A stretch of DNA of 64,000 nt. Origin: Mimachlamys varia. Taxonomy: Eukaryota > Mollusca > Bivalvia > Pectinida > Pectinidae. A program made the position numbers and the translations under genes. Positions 15,285 to 25,606 of this stretch are shown here, piece by piece. The first letter of the stretch is position 1, and the number at the start of each line of letters is the position of its first letter. The notes beneath the pieces are model-generated. The model saw only the letters and a list, made by a program, of their open reading frames with translations, was not told the origin of the DNA and did not search any database. The stretch is taken from positions 61,213,186 through 61,277,185 of the forward strand of contig OX392529.1 of assembly GCA_947623455.1 (NCBI GenBank), given 5' to 3'.

Positions 15285-16083
15285 TATGGGACGCCAAATT
15301 AACATAAACTCAATTAATTGCACCAATCTTCAAATGATTAAAGACAGGTACAAATAATTAAACCTATCTTCAATTAATTGTACAATTATTTGAAGATAGG
15401 TGCAACTGATTGAGTATATGTTAATTTGGCGTTCCATATGCCAAATAAACAAATATTCAATGAATTGCACCTATCTTTAATTCAACTGAAGATAGTTACA
15501 GTTCTATTAAAGATAGGTTCTGACAAGATGAATTAAACATATCTTCAAACGAATTGAACCTATCCTAATTGAATTGTACCTATCTCCAATTGAATGGTAC
15601 CTAGCTTCCACTGAATTAAAGATAGGTGCAATTGAATTAAAGATAGGTGCACTTGAATTGAAGATAGATTCAATTTAATTAAGGATATGTTATATTTGTA
15701 CCTACTAGGTTCAATTCAGTTGAAGACAGGTTCAATTCAATTAAAGATAGGTACAATTCAATTAAAGATAGGTACAATTCAATTAAAGATAGGTACAATT
15801 CAATTAAAGATAGGATCAATTCAATTAAAGATAGGTACAATTCAATTAAAGATAGGTACAATTCAATTAAAGATAGGTACAATTCAATTAAAGATAGGAT
15901 CAATTCAATTGATCTTCAAATAATCAGAAATAGGTACAAATTTAAATTGGACGGTATCTTCAATTGAATTGTACTTATCTTTAATTCAATTGAACTTATC
16001 TTCAATTAATTGTACCGATTCGATCTTCAATTATTTGAAGATAAGTGCAATTAATTGAGTATATGTTAATTTGGCGTTCCATA
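15285..16083. mobile_element. Non-autonomous TIR element with internal 20-21-bp repeats
   Basis: The ends form inverted repeats: the left end reads TATGGGACGCCAAATTAAC and the right end, reverse-complemented, reads TATGGAACGCCAAATTAAC. Both ends are flanked by the same 6-mer TTGCCT (15,279-15,284 and 16,084-16,089), which looks like a target-site duplication. The interior is built from repeats of the type CAATTAAAGATAGG in both orientations. A further copy of the terminal motif lies at about 15,412-15,443, so the left 150 bp is itself a small inverted repeat. There is no transposase frame; the open frames at 15,679-15,923 are the repeat read on both strands. Superfamily not assigned. Confidence 0.75.
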
Positions 16084-16089
16084 TTGCCT

Positions 16090-17869
16090 TTAAGGGAATC
16101 ATATTTTTCAAGGGTGCAGCCCCAGGGAATTATGATTAAATGAGGGAAACAAATCTTCATATCCCCCTCTATACAAGGTCAATAGATTTATGACTACATG
16201 TACATGTATATAATATACTTGTATTGATTTTCTTCTAAAAAAAATAACAAAGATCAAATAAACCCTATGTCTATTTACAGGTAATTTTTTCTCTGTTGAA
16301 ACAATAGCAACTGATATTTACATCAATTCTGCACACATGCACAGCAAACGAGGTAATCATATTTCAGGCACGTGTCGCAGGGAGATATCAAATTTTGTTC
16401 CGTGATCACGTGACGATCACGAATAATCAGACACACTGCCGCATGGTCTTGATACAATAGGACTCAGCTCAGTCAACTTGGTTATTTTGTACGCAGTTTC
16501 ATCAATAAACAGCGTTAAGATGATATACAAAATCACCCAAAACATACAAATACAATTCTCTTGTTCAAATTCAATCTTGGTTTTTTTTTTTTTTTTGCAC
16601 TGCAGTATGTATTAAACAATTCAACGTCAGGATGTAGGCCAACATACATTACAAAATTCTACAATGAGAATTACATGTGATGCAAAATAGTTAAGAGCTG
16701 CATGACAAACACACTTGACGGAGATAGAGAAAGAGGGAGAGATAGATTGTTAGAAGCGAGGCTTTTGTTGACAGTCGGCCGTCCGTGTAAAGTGACTAAT
16801 GGTGGTACGTATATATAGAGGACCCTACCAATATTTGTTTACACTTAAACTGTGACGGTGAGAATTCCCGTTCCTGAAACTCTTATCAATATAGTGTTAA
16901 CCATTAAAAATTACCACAGGAATGACAAAACACCAGCAATTTCAAACAAAGTACTCTATATCAGACTTTGTTTCATCTCCTGTCTACAATATCAGTGATG
17001 GTGGTGTTGACAATTTATTACTCTCAAATTCATATTGAGAGAAAAAATCAATAATTTTATCCATTATATTTTACTCAATAACGATCTAATACTGTGCATG
17101 TGGTCTGAAGACAAATGCTGACTACTCAATATGAAAGTCTCTGACGTATTTCATTCCTGCTCTCAACGCTGGTTCCTAAATTTTGGCTTAATTTGCTCAT
17201 CTACCATTGGTGTTAATTAGCTTTTTGAAGTATATTTACATTTCATTATCATTCCTCTGTTGTTAATTTCTTTCTTTTTGCATACTTTTTATTCAGTAAA
17301 TCTTCAAATTTAAAATCTATGTGCTAGTTTCCACCTACATGAAAAACACAACAAGAATGGTATAATTCAGTGAGAAATTTAAAGTCTTTTTTTTTTAGCC
17401 ATCAATTTGAATTTTTTGATATCCAAAAAATCTCACAAACCGATTGTGTGAACAGGTAAATATGAGGTGATGACTCCTTAGAAATTAATGTAGTTTGTCT
17501 TTTACCTGACTACAATACAAAGCTACAAATCAATTATCTAAATACCGGTAGCTTAGTTTGTTAAAGGAAACTATTTAAACATTTCAGCAAATTTGACAAA
17601 ACAATGAATACATCTGTGTTTAGGATATTGAACTGATATTTCATAGCACTATCATCAGTTTTGCAACTATTCAGCTTCAGTTCCTGATACTGAGAAATCA
17701 TTAATTTGTGTGTGTGTGTGTTGGGGGGGAGGGGGGGGGGGGTAATTTCGCTAATTTCATTGGTTAAACGCTTAATTCATCCACAAATTCATATGTCAAA
17801 CAAATAAATAAAAAATTGAAAATACTGAATATCTAACACATATTTAAAATAAAATATTTATACCCCATT
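16090..17869. other. Intergenic DNA with simple repeats
   Basis: Unique AT-rich DNA with no gene I can support. It holds a T16 tract at 16,581-16,596 and a (GT)n followed by a long G tract at 17,707-17,743. There is a short inverted motif (CGTGATC ... GATCACG) near 16,402-16,420. Confidence 0.5.
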
Positions 17870-17889
17870 TTATAGAAAACCATGAAGTT

Positions 17890-19660
17890 TTAGCCCAAAA
17901 AAAGGGACATGACAATTTTGTGAGATATGGAGGGACAGGATGGTTTTGTGAGAAATGAAGGGACAGGATGGTTTTGTTAGATATAGAGGGACAGGATGGT
18001 TTTGTGAGATATGGAGAGACAGGATGATTTTGTGAGAAATGAAGGGACAGGATGGATTTGTGAGATATAGAGAGACAGGATGCTTTTGTGAGATATGGAA
18101 AGACAGGATGATTTTGTGAAAAATGAAGGGACAGGATGATTTTGTGAGATATAGAGGGACAGGATGGTTTTGTAAGATATGGAGAGACAGGATGATTTTG
18201 TGAGATATGGAGAGACAGGATGATTTTTTGAGATATGGAGAGACAGGATGGATTTGTGAGAAATGAAGGGACAGGATGGATTTGTGAGATATAGAGGGAC
18301 AGGATGGTTTTGTGAGATATGGAGAGACAGGATGATTTTGTGAGAAATGAAGGGACAGGATGGATTTGTGAGATGAAGAGGGACAGGATGGTTTTGTGAG
18401 ATATAGAGGGACAGGGTGGTTTGTGAGATATGGAGACACAGGATGATTTTTTGAGATATGGAGAGACAGGATGATTTTGTGAGATATGGAGAGACAGGAT
18501 GATTTTGTTAGAAATGAAGGGACAGGATGTATTTGTGAGATATAGAGGGACAGGATGGTTTTGTGAGATATAGAGGGACAGGGTGGTTTTGTGAGATATG
18601 GAAAGACAGGATGATTTTGTGAGATATGGAGAGACAGGATGGTTTTGTGAGATATGAAGGGTCAGGATGATTTTCTGAGATATGGAGAGACAGGATGATT
18701 TTGTGAGAAATGAAGGGACAGGATGGTTTTGTGAGATATAGAGGGACAGGATGGTTTTGTGAGATATGGAGAGACAGGATGATTTTGTGAGAAATGAAGG
18801 GACAGGATGGATTTGTGAGATATAGAGAGACAGGATGCTTTTGTGAGATATGGAGAGACAGGATGATTTTGTGAGAAATGAACGGACAGGATGGATTTGT
18901 GAGATATAGAGGGACAGGATGGTTTTGTGAGATATGGAGGGACAGGAAAATTTTGTGAGATATGGAGGGACAGGATGGTTTTGTGAAATATGGAGGATCA
19001 GGATGGTTTTGTGAGATATGGAGGGTCAGGACAATTTTGTGAGATATGGAGGGACAGGATGGTTTTTTGAGATATGGAGGGTCAGGATGGTTTTGTGAGA
19101 TATGGAGGGACAGGATGGTTTTGTGAAATATGGAGGGACAGGATGATTTTGTGAAATATGGAGGGTCAGGATGGTTTTGTGAGATATGGAGGGTCAGGAC
19201 AATTTTGTGAGATATGGAGGGACAGGATGGTTTTGTGAGATATGGAGGGTCAGGATGGTTTTGTGAGATATGAAGGGACATGATGTTTTTGTGAGATATA
19301 GAGAGACAGGATGGTTTTGTGAGATATATAGGGACAGGATGATTTTGTGAGAGATGGAGGGACAAGATGGTTTTGTGAGATATGGAGGGACAGGATGGAT
19401 TTGTGAGAGATGGAGGGACAGGATGGTTTTGTGAGATATGGAGGGACAGGATGGTTTTGTGAGATATAAAGGGACAGGATGGTTTTGTTATATATGGAGG
19501 GACAGGATGATTTTGTGAGATATGGAGGGACAGGATGGTTTTGTTATTTATGGAGGGACAGGGCAATTTTGTGAGATATGGAGGGACAGGATGGTTTTGT
19601 TATTTATGGAGGGACAGGGTAATTTTGTGAGATATGGAGGGACAGGATGATTTTGTGTGT
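17890..19660. repeat. 28-bp minisatellite (about 63 copies)
   Basis: Tandem 28-bp units built on GAGATATGGAGGGACAGGAT followed by GGTTTTGT, with many point variants. On the minus strand none of the three frames of the unit contains a stop, so a 28-nt unit gives long open frames (189 and 352 residues) with a 28-residue peptide period. This is what a stop-free minisatellite produces; there is no flanking exon, start context or recognisable domain. Confidence 0.95.
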
Positions 19661-20675
19661 TATAAGACTTATTTGACTGTTTTTCGTTTTGTTATCTGTA
19701 CAATTCCCGTGTTTAATGGACCAGTACAGAAACCATAAAACTGTGCTGATTATTTGTCCAGCTACAAGATAAGACTGGTCAATTTGAGATTAAGCTGGTC
19801 AGTGTAAAACTAATCAATATATCAGAGAGAACCAATCAATGATGATTTTGAACCAACACATATGACAGGGTTGCTCATGAAAGACGAATAAATTGTCGTG
19901 ACCTTCTTTCAAGGTCAAACACGTGCACCGTACCATACATACAGAGCTATACCTATACTAGTCTTTTGTTAGGTCACAGATTAGAAAAGTGTTGAAACCT
20001 CCAAAACCTCCTGCCTAACCCATGAACGTGGTTCATTGAGTTCTGTACAATTCCCAGCCAACTTTTTAATGCACATTCGAGATAAAACCTTCAACCTAAG
20101 CAATGTACCTATACTATAATCTCATAAAATATATAATTAAGAGTCATGTCAACTCAAATCAAATTTGATTTTGTAAAATTTTCACTGAAAATATGCAAAG
20201 TATACCCCAAAGTTTTGTACCTCTACCCGATATATAAATTATAATAAGCTTAAACTACACAATGAGTTACCAAAGAATTTCACAATTTTAAAGACTTTTC
20301 TATTTGTGAAGGGTATCCCATTCTAGCATATCTGAGTAAGGAGGAAAAGCCCTGGGGGTATGGTCAATGAGGGTCTGGATGATTTTCATCTTATCAAATT
20401 GCAATCACTTGATGATAATATTCCATCTCATATCTCTTTGTATATAAACAACTCAAACCTGACCCCCATCCAAGAGGAGAATGGGTGACCTTGAGGTAAT
20501 GAAATTTACCATTTTGATAAAGCTCCTTTTTTTCGGAACTTTCCATCCATGACGAAACTTTGATTCATGTCTATCTGAGTTCGGGAGGTAAGTTAGCCGA
20601 AATGTTTGCCAATCGTACCTCAGAGTTTTGCCCTGCTCTCAGGCTCCTGGCGTGAGACATATAATTCACACTTTT
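19661..20675. other. Intergenic DNA, no gene seen
   Basis: Unique AT-rich sequence between the 28-bp array and a foldback element. I looked on the minus strand for the next uridine phosphorylase exon (expected HGMG-type start) and did not find it. Confidence 0.5.
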
Positions 20676-21277
20676 GGTAAAGGACTATGTATGGTTTTGC
20701 CTGTTTTTGGCCCCCAAATCCATCAAATTTTAAATTTCATTATTGAACACTCAAATAATATTATTTCAAATATAGATTACATCCCTCATGCAATTGTAAT
20801 AATATTTATTTGTTATTTGTGCTATGGTTGCCATGGTAACCATCCGAAATATGCATAAATTATGCAAATGTAAATATTTGGTCTATTTTGGTCAATTTTT
20901 GCTTACATTTTCACACAGCAACCATAGAGCGCATTCTTGAACAAAGTTTATATTTCTCCTAAGGATGTGGTATAAGTGCCCACATATTCTCATTTGATAT
21001 GAAGTTTGTTCAAGAATGCGCTCAATAGTTTCTAATAGAAAAACTATCCAAAAAGTGGCCAAAATTGACTAAATGGTCAAATTTCCCTAATTTATGCATA
21101 TTTGAGATGGTTTCCATGACAACCAGAGTTGAAACAACAAATAATTATTGTTTCAGTTTTATCAGGGATGTACACCATATTTGAAATACATTAATTTGAG
21201 AGTTCAATAATCTGCTTCAAAATTTGATAATTTGGGGGCCAAAATAGGCCCAAACCATATATAGTCCTTTGCCTTTG
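20676..21277. mobile_element. Foldback element of about 600 bp
   Basis: The two halves are imperfect reverse complements of each other about a centre near 20,977. The left arm begins near GGTAAAGGACTATGTATGG and the right arm ends near CCATATATAGTCCTTTGCC. Both arms share the inner block GAGCGCATTCTTGAACAAA in opposite orientations (about 20,927 and 21,005). Both also carry a TTGGGGGCC/GGCCCCCAA block and a TATGCATAAATTA block. No coding capacity. It looks like a MITE or foldback element; I could not define a target-site duplication. Confidence 0.75.
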
Positions 21278-21432
21278 ATTATATATGGACCTTCCTGCAA
21301 AATTTTATTGAAAATGGATCAGCAGTTTTTGAGAAGAAGTTGAAAATGTTTAAAAGTCAATGGACCATGGACAAAGACGTAAGAACACGATGGAAACAGC
21401 TCAAATAAGCAATCATAGAAGCTGACACTCAC

Positions 21433-22137
21433 ACTGACAGAGATGACCGGCCCCACTTTGTAAAGAACATAGCGGTCAGATCCTCCGGCCACATTACACA
21501 ACGTCTGACCAGCGGTCATCTTGTACTTCAGTTCATCCACTAACTGAAATGCAAATTTCTGCATCCGGCTTGGTGATCCACCGAAACACACAAACTACAA
21601 AATAAAGAGTTTCAGAGCATGTGATAGTCAGTAAGTACTAAAACATAAATATATACACCTGTCAAGATGTTAGGACAATTTGAATGGCCCTAAGATTGGA
21701 ACAAGTACCCAATCCCTAACACTTTATAATGACTATTTTGAAATCTTATTCAAATAACAATTTTGCATCTACACACAGACAGACAGATAGATGGACAGAC
21801 AGAGGGACGGACGGACGGACGGACAGAAAGATTGTTTAAATATAAGAGTGAACTCTTGTTGCCGAATCCCATTATATCAAATGTTGTATGTATATAAATA
21901 TTGAATCTTGTAACGTACATAATTGTTAATAAGATACTGTTTAAACCAATAATATGCGTATAACTTGCAGACTTGATAACTGAGGTTAAAGGTTAAAATG
22001 AAGCTGTTAGGTGAACACTCACCTTGACATCAGAAAACATTTCTTTCAGGTCATGTGACTTATCTCCGAGGGCGATATGATACAAGACATCCTCTTCCAT
22101 ACTTGCCAAGTTAGAGTTCCTCACAAACGATGGCTCC
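21433..22137 (-). CDS. Uridine phosphorylase, two internal exons (partial gene)
   Basis: Two minus-strand exons join in frame. Exon 22,137-22,023 (115 nt, acceptor CTGACAG, donor GTGAGT) encodes a stretch including NSNLASMEEDVLYHIALG and ending MFSDVK. Exon 21,594-21,433 (162 nt, acceptor TTGTAG, donor GTGAGT) begins FVCFGGSPSRMQKF and ends YKVGPVISVS, with DRY and KVGP blocks. This matches the N-terminal part of animal uridine phosphorylases (UPP1/UPP2), which reversibly cleave uridine to uracil and ribose-1-phosphate in pyrimidine salvage. The Arg of GGSPSR aligns with the phosphate-contacting Arg of the bacterial enzyme's GDPxR motif (family knowledge). Upstream exons and start were not found before the TRPV gene. 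The next downstream exon is absent from 1-21,432, so either the following intron exceeds 21 kb and spans the satellite, or the gene is broken. Confidence 0.85.
21776..21828. repeat. (GACA/GACG)n microsatellite
   Basis: Short tetranucleotide run of GACA and GACG units in the intron between the two uridine phosphorylase exons. Confidence 0.85.
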
Positions 22138-22559
22138 CTGTCAGAAAGATAAACCATTTTAAAGTTTCATCGTAATCTATACAGCGCTTTTGGAGAGGTA
22201 GTCCGGTAAATGTTTGAGTAGGGGGTTGTATGGGAAGTTAATTTAACATAACTAAAACAACACACAACTAACAAACCAACAATATACTGTGAAGACCAAT
22301 GTTTTGGGTGGTTCTAATTTTGCATGAATAGGTTTCCTGCAAAAACACACCAGAAAACGTTACAGTTAATCTAACAACCCTTACTGTAGTACATAATTTC
22401 AAGACCACCTAAATAAAATCTTATTCCTGGAAAAAAATCAATCTTTGACCATTACAGCAAATCTTCAAAAATGAGGCACCACAACACAAAAGATTGTTAT
22501 GGTCTAGCCTAATACAACAAGGGAATAACCTGACCACTGGAATCTCCTTTCCTCATTTA

Positions 22560-23775
22560 CTGTACTCTCTGTAATTAATTATGCTCTGTGTAATTAATGT
22601 ATTTTCTGTAAATAATGTACTAACTGTAATAATGTAATCTTTGTAATAATGTACTCTATTTAAATAATGTACATAATCTTTACAAATAATATATTCTGTA
22701 AATAATGTAATCACTGTAAATAATGTACTCTGTTAATAATGTAATCTCTGTAAATAATGTAATCTCTGCAAATAATGTAATCTATGCAAATATTGTAATC
22801 TCTGCAAATAATGTAATCTATGCAAATAATGTAATCTATTTAAATAATGTACATAATCTTTACAAATAATGTACTCTGTAAAATAATGTAATCTCTGTAA
22901 ATAATGTAATCTCTGTAAATAATGTAATCTCTGTAAATAATGTAATCTCTGCAAATATTGTAATCTCTGTAAATAATGTAATCTATGCAAATAATGTAAT
23001 CCATTTAAATAATGTACATAATCTTTACAAATAATGTACTCTGTAAATAATGTAATCACTGTAAATAATGCACTATGTAAATAATGTACTCTTTAAATAA
23101 TGTAATCTCTGGAAATAATATAATCTCTGCAAATAATGTAATCTCTGCAAATAATGTGATCTATTTAAATAATGTACATAATCTTTACAAATAATGTACT
23201 CTGTAAATAATGAATCACTTAAATAATGTACTCTGTAAATAATGTACTCTGTAAATAATGTAATCTCTGTAAATAATGTAATCTCTGCAAATATTGTAAT
23301 CTATGTAAATAATGTAATCTTTGTAAATACAGAAATCTCACTGTTAATAATGTAATCTCTGTAAATACAGAAATCTCACTGTAGATACTAAGTAATCTCT
23401 GTAAATAGGGTAATCTAACTGTAGATAATGTATTCTCTGTAAATGATGTAATCTCTGTAAATAATGTAATCTCACTGTAGATAATGCAATCTCACTGTAG
23501 ATAATGTAATCTATGTAAATAGGGTAATTTCACTGTATATAATAAAATCTCTGTAAATAATGTAATCTATGTAAATAATGTAATCTATGTAAATAATGTA
23601 ATCTATGTAAATAATGTAATCTCTGTAAATAATGTAATCTATGTAAATAATGTAATCTATGTAAATAATGTAATCTATGTAAATAATGTAATCTATGTAA
23701 ATAAGGAAATCTCACTGTAGAAAATGTACTATCTGTAAATAATGTACTTTCTGTAAATAATGTAATCTATGTATG
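22560..23775. repeat. 18-bp minisatellite (about 65 copies)
   Basis: Units of GTAAATAATGTAATCTCT and variants, with occasional longer blocks around ACATAATCTTTAC. On the minus strand each unit reads TTTACAG or TTTGCAG followed by AGATTACA, so it carries a 3'-splice-site-like CAG. The array starts about 420 bp upstream of the uridine phosphorylase exon at 22,137. Open frames with a YLQRLH-type six-residue period are repeat artefacts. Confidence 0.95.
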
Positions 23776-23927
23776 GTATACAATTCTATTTTTTTCTCTC
23801 ATTGCATTCAGCAATGATTTTAACACCTACTGCTCGAAAATTTGAGTCCCAGTAAGTCTGATTTGTTTTTCAAGGATAATTTAAAACAGTAAATTAACAG
23901 AACAGGTTAAACTAAATTTTTTTAATA

Positions 23928-24309
23928 ACCTTAATATGGGGAATCTTTACATACTCCCAACAGTTTCTACACTATACCTAAGGTATTGGAACAATTACAT
24001 TATACACTATAAATAGATTATTACCTTAATATTGGGAATCTTTACATACCCCCAAACAGTTCCTACACTTAACCTCAGGTATTGGAACAATTACGTATAC
24101 AATTTAACAGATTATTACCATAAAATGGGGGAATCTTTACATACCCCAACAGTTTCTACACCATATCTCAGGAATTGGAACAATTACATTATACACTATA
24201 AACAGATTATTACCTTAATATGGTGAATCTTTACATACCCCGAACAGTTTCTACACCATACCTCAGGAATTGGAACAATTACATACGTATACACTATAAA
24301 CAGATTATT
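23928..24309. repeat. Four tandem copies of a ~95-bp unit
   Basis: Copies start at 23,928, 24,023, 24,117 and 24,212. Each contains GAATCTTTACATAC, then CAGTTTCTACAC, then GGTATTGGAACAATTAC or a close variant. A 64-residue open frame over copies 2-4 is not credible as a gene. Confidence 0.9.
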
Positions 24310-25534
24310 AAACAAACTGTGTTGGATTTTTTGTACAAGGTAAATATAGGCCAAGTTTATATACGCCTGACAGTAACCATATAAACCATGATTAAATTAT
24401 AATTATCAAATACCATCGTCATCGCCGTTAATTATGTTAGGGCGTCAGTTGTCATAAGCGCCCGTAACTATTTATTGAACACCGTTCACACACTATGGGA
24501 TTTTAGCGGTTATTTGAACTGCTAAGAGAAAAAGTAAAGAGATGGTAATTATTGATGAGACTTGTACAACCATCAAACCCTTGTTAGCATATAGAAATAG
24601 GGAGTAGCTAATTATTGATGTTTGAGAAGGACCTGTTTCATAGCTATTGGATTCCAGTATATAATGCCACGGTTGGGTGTATAATCTCGTTTACAGGTGA
24701 TCACAAGGATGATTTTCATTTTACCCCATTCATCCACCAAGCCATGCATACGTTATGAGTCTTGGTACGAGACTCGATGTCACATACGTACGACATTATG
24801 TGGCTATACAATATACCAACCGTTTTTTTAACCACTTAACTTACTAGACAGTGGTACTTTGTGTACACGAATAGCTCAAACAAACACTGTATATCATCCC
24901 CAACACAGGATCAAAAACTCATTTCAGCTATAACCAGGAATATTCAACGCTGAAATTAATAATGGATCTATGGTAAATGCTTTCTGTCGAATACAGCAGT
25001 AGCCAATACCTTGTCTCGAAGTTTTATGGAATTCATCTAAAGCAGGAAGGCTATAAAATCCTGGGGAGGAATGGTGCTAGGCCGTCACCCTATGTGGCCA
25101 CAACGGTTTAAATCTTACTATTTAATGAACTCTGGCATCTTTACGAGAGAAAATATGCAGGACACCTTTATGAATGCATGAAAATGGCCGGGGAGTCTGT
25201 TTTATCTCGTCACACAAAAAACATGAGATGAGATATGGAGAACATTAACAGCAAGATAAAGGATGGGACGAACTATCACTATGGCAACCAGCAATAAATC
25301 TGACGACAACAGCCGTATTGTAACACTCTATAACAAAAACTATTGAACTGTGTAGGAACGCATAAAATGTTCCCCGAACGTTTATATGATTTGTTTTACC
25401 TTTAAATAGAACTTAGCGGGAACTTCATAGAATAATAGGTGTCTGGCACAAGATATCTTCTTCGTGAAATAATGTACCAGTGTTGTGATTGGCTAGGGTT
25501 TTGTAATCTAACAGAAAACTCTTGGAGAGACCGC
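24310..25534. other. Upstream region of the TRPV-like gene
   Basis: Unique, moderately AT-rich sequence. I see no exon here on either strand. The missing 5' exons of the minus-strand uridine phosphorylase gene might be expected in this interval, but nothing convincing is visible. Confidence 0.4.
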
Positions 25535-25543
25535 TATATAAAA
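25535..25543 (+). promoter_or_regulatory. TATA box of the TRPV-like gene
   Basis: TATATAAAA lies 72 bp upstream of the ATG at 25,607. With the usual spacing of about 30 bp the transcript would start near 25,565, giving a 5' UTR of about 40 nt. That leaves no room for an upstream intron and agrees with a single-exon gene. Confidence 0.6.
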
Positions 25544-25606
25544 AATCGCCAGTGTGATTTGACTACAGAGTGAAACTGTGGCAGCGGAATTCGATACGTT
25601 TCAAAC

